Shown piece by piece: positions 33,700 through 41,624 of a DNA stretch of 51,669 nucleotides. A program made the position numbers and the translations under genes. The notes beneath the pieces were generated by a model, which worked only from the letters and a program-made list of their open reading frames with translations, was not told the origin of the DNA and searched no databases. How positions within the stretch are numbered: the first letter of the stretch is position 1; every line of letters starts with the position of its first letter. The stretch is from the IMG/VR virus record IMGVR_UViG_3300011270_000003, positions 1 to 51,669 of that record. One strand, 5' to 3'. The stretch is from a virus.

Positions 33700-35840
33700 T
33701 ATTGATTTCCTGGAGGTATCGGAGAAAGACCAGCTATAATTTCAAATCTAGCTTTAGCAGGTAAAGTATATGTAGCTCCTGTTGAGGGATCAATCCAAGG
33801 CCATTGAGTATAGCCCCAAAATGCTGGTTTAGAAGTTAAATATAATGATGCAGGAATAGGAAACGGACGTGTATTATCATTAGGACCTGAACCACTTATA
33901 CCATGCCAGCGTTGTTGCTGTGTAAACCAATCCCAATTACCTTGACGTAATTGACCATTTTCTGTACCTGGAGTGAATACAACTCCACCGGCTGCTACTT
34001 GAGTTTTACCAAAACACCACATATTGACTTCATTACCTTGAAGACTAGTAAGTTGTTCATATTGAAAACTTGTTTGTGTCTCTCCTGAAGGAGGATCATT
34101 GAACAATACTTGGCCATTAAAACCGAGTACACAACCTACAACATTGTTGTATTTGCTAAACCCTTGAATATTAGCAGGATCACGGTCTCCAAAATCTTTA
34201 TAAGGAAAGACACCAGAAGTATAAGTACGAAGAGGACCTGCAGCAGCTCTAAGACCAGTCAACCAACATCTAAAGACAGTAATATAAATCTGATTACCCC
34301 AGTAAGTATCGCAATTATAGTTTTGTGTATAATTACCTTCAAATAATTCCATATGTCCTGTTGTCATATGGCCTGCATTCATACCAGCTTCACCAAGACT
34401 CGGATAATTAGATCCAAATGAATCATCCATATAACAATATGCTATAACGTTACCTCCGCCGGAGGCTCGCATAACAATCTGTTTATTTCCAAACCAATGG
34501 ATATTGTTCTCTAGAAGATTATCAGCAGAACCATTATCTATTGAGAAAAGATAACCACCACCGCCAGGATTTACATCTGGTGATTCATGCATAAAAGAAT
34601 CACGTACTTCACATCGATAAGAGTTAACAAAACGAACCGAAGGACCATTTGCCCAGCAAGAATCTATATTTTTAACCCAACAATAAGATGCTAATCCTAC
34701 TATAAGATTTCCTTGACCATTAAGACCACCCCATATAAATAAATCTTCAACACCTGTATTAGTAGCAAAACCACTATTAGCTAAGTCCCAAGGTGTAAAT
34801 TGAGCAAGATATTGAGTACCATATGTAACATGGAATGGTGTTTTGAATGTAACTGTATTACCGACGACTGATTGAACTTCCATTACTTGACTTAAGGAAC
34901 GGTCAAGACGACAGAAGTAGCTTCTTGTGCCACCTGGAGTATTAGGAGCATTGTTATTTGGTCCCCAATATACATCTGGATGTTGGGGACAACCCACAGC
35001 CGAGGTATTAATATCTATTAAAGCAAGATCTCCAGGACTTACGCTAGGTGCACTAGCTAATGTACATGAAAATGCATCTTTTACGGCATCAGTAGTTAAG
35101 TTTATAGATGTTCCAAGTTGACTGGGATCACCGCCTAAACTCAGAATACCGAATTGGTTACCAAATGTATCTGCACGATCTGCTTTAACAAGTTGAGTAG
35201 CAGCAACATCTACTGCGTAAGAACCGGCTAAGCCTGATTGAAGAGTAGTATTAACTCCATTAATGCCGAAGTTTGCTGTTCCTGAACCTGGACCAGATCC
35301 TCTTAGAGTAATATTGGATACTCTCATACGAAGACCACCAACTGAAATACGGAAGACACCTGTATTTAATTTGACTACTTGATCAGATGTACAAGTATTA
35401 ATAGCATTTTGTATTACTGCTGTATCATCCAATCCTATACTTTGAGTACCTGATTGAGTTCCTGAAGTATTAACAGATGTTCCACTAGAAGAACCACTAC
35501 CATTATCAGCACAGAACTGGAATGAACTTCCTGATAGACCTGTAACAGAGACATAATAGTTAGTATTTTTACTAATTCCTGTTGGTAAAGCACCTGTTGT
35601 CTGGAAAGTGAATCTTTCACCACCAACAAAGGTATTAGTCATATGGACTAAACCAGGGGTTGCAATATCAATGGTGACAGTGGTCCCCGCTGCTGGAGAC
35701 AACGGAGACAGTGTTGTAAAAATAGTATTTCTAGTCGGAATACCTCCGTTGTAAGTTACACCTGGTTTCCATATAATTCTTCTATCAGATGGTATTATAG
35801 GTGGATTAGACGGAGCATATCTGAAAGTACTGGTGGGCAC
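33699..35840 (-). CDS. Tailspike-like right-handed beta-helix protein, 713 aa
   Basis: Residues about 1-130 form a beta sandwich with a Gly/Ser-rich FQFCADNGSGSSSG region. From about residue 140 the spacing VSNITLRGSG, VEDLFIWGG, VKNIDSCWANG, CEVRDSFMHES, NLLENNIHWFG, NVIAYCYMDDS and GCVLGFNG is that of a pectate lyase-type beta-helix, with many buried Asn and aromatic residues. Such proteins bind or cut surface polysaccharides. I cannot pick out catalytic acids with confidence. It is early in the late operon, between small fibre proteins and the Trp-Pro repeat protein. Confidence 0.75.
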   Translation of the reverse strand: MPTSTFRYAPSNPPIIPSDRRIIWKPGVTYNGGIPTRNTIFTTLSPLSPAAGTTVTIDIATPGLVHMTNTFVGGERFTFQTTGALPTGISKNTNYYVSVTGLSGSSFQFCADNGSGSSSGTSVNTSGTQSGTQSIGLDDTAVIQNAINTCTSDQVVKLNTGVFRISVGGLRMRVSNITLRGSGPGSGTANFGINGVNTTLQSGLAGSYAVDVAATQLVKADRADTFGNQFGILSLGGDPSQLGTSINLTTDAVKDAFSCTLASAPSVSPGDLALIDINTSAVGCPQHPDVYWGPNNNAPNTPGGTRSYFCRLDRSLSQVMEVQSVVGNTVTFKTPFHVTYGTQYLAQFTPWDLANSGFATNTGVEDLFIWGGLNGQGNLIVGLASYCWVKNIDSCWANGPSVRFVNSYRCEVRDSFMHESPDVNPGGGGYLFSIDNGSADNLLENNIHWFGNKQIVMRASGGGNVIAYCYMDDSFGSNYPSLGEAGMNAGHMTTGHMELFEGNYTQNYNCDTYWGNQIYITVFRCWLTGLRAAAGPLRTYTSGVFPYKDFGDRDPANIQGFSKYNNVVGCVLGFNGQVLFNDPPSGETQTSFQYEQLTSLQGNEVNMWCFGKTQVAAGGVVFTPGTENGQLRQGNWDWFTQQQRWHGISGSGPNDNTRPFPIPASLYLTSKPAFWGYTQWPWIDPSTGATYTLPAKARFEIIAGLSPIPPGNQ

Positions 35841-36214
35841 TAAATATCAGGTTCTCTAATATAACCGTTAAATTGAGAAGCTACTGCATTAGAGATGTGT
35901 GTATCTGTTACCAAAAGACCTTGAGCAGCCCTATTGGCTGTTGTTAAAGGAATTGTCCCTGATACTGTAGCATCAGCTATTACGGTAGTATCTGTAGCTA
36001 CTGAATTTGAAAATATCAATGTCCAGGGATTTACTCCTTGAGCATTTAGTGGAGATGTGAATATTTGTACTGCGAAATTAGCACGTTCCCTGTGAAAAGG
36101 GACAGTAGCTGGATTCTCAGTAGCAACTACCTGAGCATACGTAAGTAAAGCAGCTCCAACTCTACCTTGGAAAGTAGGATCTCCAGTTAGAACTGCGGCA
36201 TCACTAAAGGCCAT
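35840..36214 (-). CDS. Hypothetical virion-associated protein, 124 aa
   Basis: The product (SDAAVLTGDPTFQGRVGAAL; LLTYAQVVATENPATVPFHR; ANFAVQIFTSPLNAQ) is Ala/Thr/Val-rich with a helical first half. It abuts the tailspike gene and the 178-aa protein by single-base overlaps. The FHRERANFA segment recalls small proteins near fibre genes in related phages. Function unknown. Confidence 0.6.
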   Translation of the reverse strand: MAFSDAAVLTGDPTFQGRVGAALLTYAQVVATENPATVPFHRERANFAVQIFTSPLNAQGVNPWTLIFSNSVATDTTVIADATVSGTIPLTTANRAAQGLLVTDTHISNAVASQFNGYIREPDI

Positions 36215-36750
36215 TAGTACGGCTCGTAGATAATATGCACGTTAGCAGTAGTAGACGCACCGGTACCGGCAGACATGTTCAGAAGAATAGCCTGACCGAA
36301 GGTAACAGGAGGACCAGCAGCAAAGATAGCATTACCTATGAGGGTAAACTGCTGAGTAGGTGCTGCATTCCATCGTATGATACCACCGAAGGTGTTTAGA
36401 CCGACGTTGATCTTAGGAGATGTAATAGCATTAGATGCTTGAGGCTGAGTAGTAACAGCAGCAATAAAGGTAGTATTGATTGTAGGAGTAGCGTTAGACT
36501 GCATAGGACCGTCTGAATTAGGGGCAGCTAGAGCAGATGCACCGCCTGTCTGAGCAGTACTAATAGGGATATATGCAAATGCACCAATGGTAGATGCTGA
36601 TGCTGTACCTGAGATTAAGATTTCATTGATATCGGTGACTTGTGTAGTACTAGATCCGACCATAGCCATATAGCCTGAGGTAGTCGCTGCAGTAGCTAAA
36701 GCAGTAGCTGGGAAGGTTACACCGAATGTATTAAACGATCGTTTAGCCAT
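36214..36750 (-). CDS. Probable virion protein, 178 aa
   Basis: The product (AKRSFNTFGVTFPATALATA, then strands NEILISGTASASTIGAFAYI and FTLIGNAIFAAGPPVTFGQA) is a beta-rich Thr/Ala protein, ending VHIIYEPY. Overlaps of one base tie it to neighbours on both sides. A structural role is likely from composition and context only. Confidence 0.6.
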   Translation of the reverse strand: MAKRSFNTFGVTFPATALATAATTSGYMAMVGSSTTQVTDINEILISGTASASTIGAFAYIPISTAQTGGASALAAPNSDGPMQSNATPTINTTFIAAVTTQPQASNAITSPKINVGLNTFGGIIRWNAAPTQQFTLIGNAIFAAGPPVTFGQAILLNMSAGTGASTTANVHIIYEPY

Positions 36751-37088
36751 TAATAATTATTTCCTTGATTTGAATAGAAGGTCAGACCTTCTTCTTGTTG
36801 TTGAATATAAGTTTTATGTACATAATCTGGTAGTTTTGAACTGATACCACAGTTATCACAAATATATTTATCACAGTAAGAGCAGTAACTACGTTCTCTC
36901 GTACGAAGAGGATTTATAATTACTACTGTTCCACAGTGATTACAGTGATTAGTTTTAGTCTCGAATAGTTGACCCTCTCCGACAAGACCAGGAGAATAAC
37001 CTAGTCTTACAGCTTCTTCTGGAGTTAGACCAGGAGAAGCTCTATGGTCGACCATTAGATAGCCTTCATGAATCTGTTTCTGTCTCAT
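36750..37088 (-). CDS. Zinc-ribbon protein, 112 aa
   Basis: Two zinc knuckles are visible: CNHCGTVVI, then YCSYCDKYICDNCG. Seven Cys and one His in this stretch can hold two metal ions. The N-terminus IHEGYLMVDHRASPGLTPEE matches a family common in Rhizobiales phages near structural genes. The function is unknown; nucleic-acid or protein binding are both possible. Confidence 0.7.
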   Translation of the reverse strand: MRQKQIHEGYLMVDHRASPGLTPEEAVRLGYSPGLVGEGQLFETKTNHCNHCGTVVIINPLRTRERSYCSYCDKYICDNCGISSKLPDYVHKTYIQQQEEGLTFYSNQGNNY

Positions 37089-37215
37089 CTTTAATAATTT
37101 CTAAATGAGTTAGATTGTGATTCTTTAAATTCTCTTTTCCCCAAGAGAAGACCCAATCTAATTCTTCAAATACGATAGGAACTTTATAACCGTCTGTTAT
37201 AAGACTCCAAGTCAT
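37066..37215 (-). CDS. Small hypothetical protein, 49 aa
   Basis: ATG 37215 overlaps the TGA of the upstream gene (ATGA). The product is MTWSLITDGYKVPIVFEELD, then WVFSWGKENLKNHNLTHLEI and an acidic end. It overlaps the zinc-ribbon start by 23 bases. The stop-start coupling favours a real gene. Function unknown. Confidence 0.55.
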   Translation of the reverse strand: MTWSLITDGYKVPIVFEELDWVFSWGKENLKNHNLTHLEIIKDETETDS

Positions 37216-37571
37216 CTACTACGACCTAAGGCTTTAATAGAACCTACGGTACCAGCTTTACTTCTAGAGGCGTTCTTATAGGCTTTGTAGGTCTTGGTGT
37301 AGCCTCCACCTGACTGACCGAACTCTCCTGAGGGTTTACCATAGGCTGAGCCATGTGATTCTGCATCTGTGTCTGTAGTTCCTTCAGTATCTCCGGACTG
37401 AATGTCTTGTAACGTGAAGTATTGGTTGACTTCATAGCAGGGGAAATTCCTTCTTTGTTTATCTACATCGACTATAGGAAGTTTGTAACTATCGATACTA
37501 ACTCCAGATACTTTAGATAGACCTAAACTAGGAGGACTATCTCCGTATTCTTGTCCTGTTGAGTATGTCAT
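37212..37571 (-). CDS. Hypothetical protein, 119 aa
   Basis: The product begins TYSTGQEYGDSPPSLGLSKV and has one ordered patch (YKLPIVDVDKQRRNFPCYEV). A long disordered half rich in Gly, Ser, Thr and Lys ends AYKNASRSKAGTVGSIKALG. No family is recognised. It lies in the leader cluster of the late operon. Confidence 0.6.
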   Translation of the reverse strand: MTYSTGQEYGDSPPSLGLSKVSGVSIDSYKLPIVDVDKQRRNFPCYEVNQYFTLQDIQSGDTEGTTDTDAESHGSAYGKPSGEFGQSGGGYTKTYKAYKNASRSKAGTVGSIKALGRSR

Positions 37572-37798
37572 TAGTAGGCATCCTGAGCTGAAGAGTAATT
37601 ACCTCCAGAGTATCCTGAGTAGGATCCTGGATTAGTTAGACCCTGATTAGGATCTTGATTGACTGCGGGAGTCATTCCTCTACCTTCCTTACCAGGAGGC
37701 ATACTCATAGAACTAGGAGGAGCTGTCTCTGATCCTTGAGCAGGGAATGAAGAATGAATATTATTATGTTGTACTTTAGCTCCTCTAGATTTCTTCAT
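37571..37798 (-). CDS. Disordered small protein, 75 aa
   Basis: A basic start (MKKSRGAKVQHNNIHSSFPA) is followed by Pro/Gly/Ser/Asn-rich sequence (PPGKEGRGMTPAVNQDPNQG) and a Tyr/Ser end. It has no predicted fold. Single-base overlaps with both neighbours support translation. Function unknown. Confidence 0.55.
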   Translation of the reverse strand: MKKSRGAKVQHNNIHSSFPAQGSETAPPSSMSMPPGKEGRGMTPAVNQDPNQGLTNPGSYSGYSGGNYSSAQDAY

Positions 37799-38019
37799 TA
37801 CATAGGCATCCCAGAAGGACTACCACTGTCTGCTTGTCCTTGAAGAAGAGGAGATCCTATAGAAGATCTACCATGAGAGTTATCATGGGAACCTACGTCA
37901 GGTAGAGTTCCATGATTACCATGAGGATGAGAGATCTTATGGGCAGGATGTTTCTTAGCATCCATAGGAGAACCCATTATTCCATTATAACTATCTTGTT
38001 TGTTATGATCATAATTCAT
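37798..38019 (-). CDS. First gene of late operon, disordered, 73 aa
   Basis: ATG 38019 follows AAGGATA. The product is His/Asn/Gly/Ser-rich (MNYDHNKQDSYNGIMGSPMD; HPAHKISHPHGNHGTLPDVG) and is probably unfolded. It is the first gene after the late promoter at 38082-38110. Function unknown. Confidence 0.55.
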   Translation of the reverse strand: MNYDHNKQDSYNGIMGSPMDAKKHPAHKISHPHGNHGTLPDVGSHDNSHGRSSIGSPLLQGQADSGSPSGMPM

Positions 38020-38081
38020 ATTGATTAATATATCCTTTTATGTTATATTAAGTTTAATTAATACCTTGGCCAGGTCTTATC

Positions 38082-38110
38082 TCTATAACATACTTTAAAC
38101 CTAATGTCAA
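38082..38110 (-). promoter_or_regulatory. Late leftward promoter, sigma70 type
   Basis: Read leftward, TTGACA (38110-38105) and TATAGA (38087-38082) are separated by exactly 17 bases. It lies about 63 bases before the first ATG of the 30-kb late operon, with no other good candidate nearby. It would be served by the host polymerase. The AT-rich repeat region just upstream could hold activator sites. Confidence 0.7.
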
Positions 38111-38460
38111 GTTTTATTTTAATATATTATATAAAAAATACTCCGAGATATATTTTAGGTGTAATTCGTTGCTGCTTTGCCCACCCCCGACCCCCTATGG
38201 AGGGTTCGAAGAGGACTATCGATAGGATACTAATAGGATAATAATAGGATAATGGTAGGATACTTAGTAAGATCCTTATCTCGCTTAATATACCTTAATA
38301 TACTACGATAGTATACATACTAATATCCATTAAGTATCCTTATTAGTTACTATAATACTTAGTATACTATGAATATAATGTATACTATTAGTATCTTAAT
38401 GTCATAGATTAAGATTATTATGTATACACCGTAATATATGATTAGATATAACGATAGACA
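38111..38460. other. AT-rich noncoding region with repeats
   Basis: No gene is seen from 38020 to 38514. Besides the promoter and terminator, this stretch holds a GC patch of C-runs (about 38180-38196), the four-copy TAGGATA array (38223-38262), inverted GGATA copies near 38316-38341, and four GTATAC palindromes in very AT-rich DNA. Candidate roles are a replication origin or the control region for late transcription. Confidence 0.5.
38223..38262 (+). repeat. Iteron-like array, 4 x TAGGATA at 11-bp period
   Basis: TAGGATA begins at 38223, 38234, 38245 and 38256, exactly 11 bases apart, so each copy faces the same side of the helix. Just before it, AGGACTATCG (38213-38222) is the reverse complement of the last unit of the array at 40632-40660. 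Regular spacing suggests binding of a protein oligomer, as at iteron origins or cooperative operators. Confidence 0.65.
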
Positions 38461-38496
38461 ATAAAAAACCCCTAGATCATTTAAGACCTAGGGGTT
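38461..38496 (-). terminator. Rho-independent terminator of the leftward island
   Basis: Read leftward, AACCCCTAG (38496-38488) pairs with CTAGGGGTT (38475-38467), followed by TTTTT. It lies just after the stop of the 446-aa gene and separates the island from the late operon. Confidence 0.88.
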
Positions 38497-38514
38497 ATTA
38501 GTTTGGAGTAGAGA

Positions 38515-39855
38515 TTACTTCATTAGAGAGGCTAGATTAGTCTTAGGTGCTTTAACCTCAACAGGCTTAGCTTGTTGCTTGACCTGTTCGTTGTGTTTCT
38601 CTGCTAGTTTCTTAGCCTTCTCTTTCCTATCATTAGCCTCTGCTCGGATGTCCTCTTGGATGAGTGCATCGTAGAGAGGCTGTATGACCTTCCATATTCC
38701 ATCAGTCGCCATCTGAACATTGCCAAATGATCTGATGGCATGTGGATCAACTCGGAGAGCAGCAATGATGGCTGTCTCTCTTTTACGCCAATCAGAATGA
38801 CGTTGATCCATGAATGCTGCCTCGACTGCCCAGTGAGTAGTTAGCTCCTCGGGTGTCTTGATCTCAGGCAGAGTAGTCGTTGGTTTCTTAGGTGCTCTTG
38901 CTATTGTGGCAATGAGAGCATCGTAAGTTCCACCGTTTAGATTAGCCTGTAATGGATCAAGTCTAAGGAACTCCGATACCGTGTAAGTATCCACATTAGC
39001 AGGGTTGTTCTTATCCTGTATCCAATACGGAGTATTAACCTCATCTAGATCGACACGCTCTACATTATCGACCATGTGAGTAGTCGAGTTATAACCAACG
39101 AGTATCTTATCCATACTAGATAAGGTCTCATATTGGAAATAACACTGCATCGCCTGCTTAGCTAGGTTTGGAAGGCGAGACTTACGTACCTTCCATTTGT
39201 TGGTCTCGCTAAGTCTCTTAGTCGCTGACATAGAACGATAAGGTTCTTTCGCATTGGTGCGAGTAGTCTTATCGTTAGCCAAGGTCAGTTGATCAAGTAT
39301 CTCGACGATCTGCCGACCTTGCTTAGTATCCAAGGCTAGTTCTTTATAGAATGAACGGGGCTGGTCTTTAGTCTCAGCATCATTCACCTTAACACTAACC
39401 TTATACTTATCAGGCTTACGTTGAACATTGCCCTGACTGATGGGTCTTTCATCAGCATCGAGCAACACGCCATCTTTGATGAATGATCCAGGTATCGGAA
39501 ACTGAGATACCTTCTCATCACCAAAGACACGCTTGAAGTCCCACAACATGACGACTGGAGCACGCTTGATAACTTCGTATGCTTCGAGAGCAGCACGAGT
39601 ATGCTTATCAAACTCCACATCTGCGTCGAGTTCTCTTGCCAGTGTAGAGGCAAGAGAAGCAATGTGAATGCTACCTATCACGTCTGTCGTGTCGCCGCTC
39701 GACGGTTCCATATCCATGAGAGCAGCGAAAACATCATCTAAGTCAGATCCCGGTTCCATCAAATCAAGCTGTTCGGATATCTCAACATCCGACAGATTGA
39801 GTAAACGTCCACGAGATACCTGAAACTCAGACTTAACCTGTTCTACTGTAAACAT
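38515..39855 (-). CDS. Unknown protein of the leftward island, 446 aa
   Basis: I do not recognise this protein. It is soluble, highly charged and mainly helical. The N-terminus (MFTVEQVKSEFQVSRGRLLN) is acidic. Residues about 100-330 contain VVMLWDFKRVFGDEKVSQFP and an aromatic WKVRKSRLPNLAKQAMQCYF segment. The C-terminus is a Lys/Ala/Glu helix (ANDRKEKAKKLAEKHNEQVK) with a Pro/Lys tail. Its DNA is clearly more GC-rich than the flanking genes. It has its own promoter (40433-40460) and terminator (38461-38496), so it is expressed separately from the early and late blocks. GGAG precedes ATG 39855. A DNA-binding or host-control role is possible but only inferred. Confidence 0.75.
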   Translation of the reverse strand: MFTVEQVKSEFQVSRGRLLNLSDVEISEQLDLMEPGSDLDDVFAALMDMEPSSGDTTDVIGSIHIASLASTLARELDADVEFDKHTRAALEAYEVIKRAPVVMLWDFKRVFGDEKVSQFPIPGSFIKDGVLLDADERPISQGNVQRKPDKYKVSVKVNDAETKDQPRSFYKELALDTKQGRQIVEILDQLTLANDKTTRTNAKEPYRSMSATKRLSETNKWKVRKSRLPNLAKQAMQCYFQYETLSSMDKILVGYNSTTHMVDNVERVDLDEVNTPYWIQDKNNPANVDTYTVSEFLRLDPLQANLNGGTYDALIATIARAPKKPTTTLPEIKTPEELTTHWAVEAAFMDQRHSDWRKRETAIIAALRVDPHAIRSFGNVQMATDGIWKVIQPLYDALIQEDIRAEANDRKEKAKKLAEKHNEQVKQQAKPVEVKAPKTNLASLMK

Positions 39856-39917
39856 AGCAGTAACTCCGTTGATTGTGGATCGTCAGCATTGCCCTCATCT
39901 TGCCCGCAGTATGTTGG

Positions 39918-40121
39918 TTATTTGTTATGCCAAACTCTAATCCATCCGTATCCACGTTTTACCCATATACTCCAGAATACTCCTCCATATACAACGACTG
40001 TTTGAATTGCAGGGACGGGATAGTGAGGTTCCTCTAGCCCTGATTGGTAGTAATAACAATCAGAACATTGAACATTACAACTAGGATATCCTAGTGTTTG
40101 ACATAAACACATGTCTTTCAT
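39918..40121 (-). CDS. Small Cys-rich protein, 67 aa
   Basis: ATG 40121 follows AAGGATAAGG. Six Cys, most of them in CLCQTLGYPSCNVQCSDC, could bind a metal, and the second half is aromatic (VYGGVFWSIWVKRGYGWIRV) and may touch the membrane. It is the second gene of the leftward island. Function unknown. Confidence 0.6.
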   Translation of the reverse strand: MKDMCLCQTLGYPSCNVQCSDCYYYQSGLEEPHYPVPAIQTVVVYGGVFWSIWVKRGYGWIRVWHNK

Positions 40122-40125
40122 TGCC

Positions 40126-40305
40126 TTATCCTTTCCATATTGATTGAAAGACAGAAGTTAATTCAGACCATTGTTCCTCTACTTCAAAAGAGGAACGTCG
40201 ATCATTGATCAACTCTTCTGTCTCAACCATGATGGTTGATAAAGCTAAAGCAGCACGGGCAATGGCACGTAACTGCTCAACAGATGCACTATTGATATCA
40301 TACAT
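40126..40305 (-). CDS. Small helical protein, 59 aa
   Basis: ATG 40305 is preferred because AAGGAAAG lies 4-11 bases upstream. The frame is open back to 40434, but that extension starts within the promoter's -10 region. The product (MYDINSASVEQLRAIARAAL, then MVETEELINDRRSSFEVEEQ) is two helices. It is the first gene of the island. Function unknown. Confidence 0.6.
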   Translation of the reverse strand: MYDINSASVEQLRAIARAALALSTIMVETEELINDRRSSFEVEEQWSELTSVFQSIWKG

Positions 40306-40432
40306 TGCTCTTTCCTTTGCCTGGACGGGCAAGGTGGCGGCAATGCCTTCGATCCGATTAACGATGAGAAACAACGGGTTGTGTCTGAGACACAGCCATA
40401 TTCCAATGTGCTCGTTTCTTCTTATTGTCCCC

Positions 40433-40460
40433 ATTATAGACCAGCTAATTACTATGTCAA
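40433..40460 (-). promoter_or_regulatory. Strong sigma70 promoter of the leftward island
   Basis: Read leftward, perfect TTGACA (40460-40455) and perfect TATAAT (40438-40433) are separated by 16 bases. This is the best promoter match in the window. It drives the three-gene island ending at 38515. Confidence 0.88.
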
Positions 40461-40575
40461 GTGCAAATAGTCCTTATCTATCAATGATTTAACATGATGT
40501 GCTGTTCTGTCGCACATAAGACTTATATCACATCCATTCATCTGTTCTCTGTTTGAGCGTTACCGCTGTAACGTA

Positions 40576-40622
40576 CAAACCATGAACAAGAGTTCAAACC
40601 ATGAACAGAGGTTGTGACAACC
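40576..40622. promoter_or_regulatory. Possible operators: direct repeat and palindrome
   Basis: CAAACCATGAACA occurs at 40576-40588 and again at 40595-40607, 19 bases apart. It is followed by the perfect palindrome GGTTGTGACAACC (40610-40622). They lie between the two divergent early promoters and are likely protein-binding sites. Confidence 0.5.
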
Positions 40623-40631
40623 ATAGGTTGA

Positions 40632-40677
40632 TAGTCCTATTATAGTCCTACGATAGTCCTCCTTCGCTTACGCGAAG
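40632..40677 (-). repeat. Iteron-like array, 3 x TAGTCCT at 11-bp period, plus hairpin
   Basis: TAGTCCT starts at 40632, 40643 and 40654. On the minus strand this reads AGGACTA, related to the TAGGATA units at 38223-38262, and in opposite orientation. A 6-bp hairpin CTTCGC/GCGAAG follows at 40662-40677. The rest of 40678-40884 holds AT-rich sequence with no gene that I can support. Confidence 0.6.
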
Positions 40678-40884
40678 TATGATAGGTCGCATTGGTTCGC
40701 ACGTCATGGTCAGACTATACACATATGTACTACGTACTACTTAATCTAAGCTAACTAAGAGACGTGGTTACTATATGTAGGTGTATATGCAGGGCTGTCT
40801 TATCTATATATAGTAAGAAATAAGGCTTGTCAAGCTTTATTTTACATATAATGTAATAAAAGTTAAGATAGTCGAGTCATAGCC

Positions 40885-40912
40885 TTGACTTAACTATTAG
40901 TTGTGTTACAAT
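40885..40912 (+). promoter_or_regulatory. Rightward early promoter 1
   Basis: TTGACT (40885-40890), 16 bases, TACAAT (40907-40912). The sequence TTGACTTAACTAT is repeated exactly at the promoter at 43353-43380, and both are followed by similar GGGA-AAGCAA starts. It drives the first rightward genes and the block through to DNA replication. Confidence 0.8.
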
Positions 40913-40958
40913 AGTCATACTGGGAAAGCAATTGCTACTCAGGAACATGGAGAGAAAG

Positions 40959-41204
40959 ATGGCGGACGAGAGATTACCAGGATACATCAAGCTAGACTCA
41001 GTCACATGTAGGCGAGGTAGGCTAGGTGAGGCTACCTATGATGCTGAGGTAGTGTTACACCATACACATTACTTCATCAGTTCAGGCCATACTGATTACA
41101 AAGAGGCTAAAGCAGCAGCACAGAAGGTCATAGACGAGATAGAGCCTGCACTGTTGGAGTGTGGGCGTACTCTATTGAGTCAATACCCCGAAGCAAAGGA
41201 ATAG
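40959..41204 (+). CDS. Early protein with dsRBD-like pattern, 81 aa
   Basis: It is the first gene after the rightward early promoter. ATG 40959 is preferred because GGAGAG lies 5-10 bases upstream; ATG 40947 is an alternative. The core DAEVVLHHTHYFISSGHTDY, then KEAKAAAQKVIDEIEPALLE, has the strand-strand-helix spacing of double-stranded RNA-binding domains (G-x-S/T-x-KEAK-xAA). This match is by eye and may be coincidence. First early genes often act on host enzymes. Confidence 0.6.
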   Translation: MADERLPGYIKLDSVTCRRGRLGEATYDAEVVLHHTHYFISSGHTDYKEAKAAAQKVIDEIEPALLECGRTLLSQYPEAKE

Positions 41205-41241
41205 TATTTCTTCAACTAAGCTGAATGTGGGAGTTACAACT

Positions 41242-41562
41242 ATGTTAGCATATGTATCTGAGGTAGGTCGTAGACCTAGAAGACTTAACTACATCATCTT
41301 ACATCCGATTTCACGTGTAGTCACTAGATCACGTGGAGTAATACCTGGTTGTATTAAACCAGAGTATCAGAAGACATTCTTAGAAGAACATAATCTTAAG
41401 CAATGGCCTAAGTTTTTGAACGGTGACTACGATACAAATTTCTACTTTGATCAATACACAGAGATAACTAGGCATTACATAACTCAGAAACCTACTGCTC
41501 TGAGTTATGATCAGTTCAAACGTAAGAGAGATAATATAGGTCTTATTAGACCAATCTCTTAG
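41242..41562 (+). CDS. Hypothetical basic protein, 106 aa
   Basis: ATG 41242 is chosen because GGGAG lies at 41229-41233; an upstream in-frame GTG at 41227 has no ribosome binding site. The product contains YVSEVGRRPRRLNYIILHPI and a C-terminal YDQFKRKRDNIGLIRPIS. It is basic and possibly binds nucleic acid. It shows no recognised family. Confidence 0.65.
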   Translation: MLAYVSEVGRRPRRLNYIILHPISRVVTRSRGVIPGCIKPEYQKTFLEEHNLKQWPKFLNGDYDTNFYFDQYTEITRHYITQKPTALSYDQFKRKRDNIGLIRPIS

Positions 41563-41574
41563 GTTGTTCTCGAC

Positions 41575-41599
41575 ACTGTGCATCTACATGGTGCACAGT
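41575..41599 (+). promoter_or_regulatory. Leader hairpin
   Basis: ACTGTGCA 41575-41582 pairs perfectly with TGCACAGT 41592-41599. It lies 13 bases downstream of one stop and 25 bases upstream of the next ATG. No T-run follows. Confidence 0.55.
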
Positions 41600-41624
41600 A
41601 CGGGGCTAACTACGAGAGGTGATC

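Noticed and set aside
40306-40434. Longer start for the 59-aa island protein
   Set aside because: It would begin inside the -10 box of the mapped consensus promoter; ATG 40305 has AAGGAAAG.
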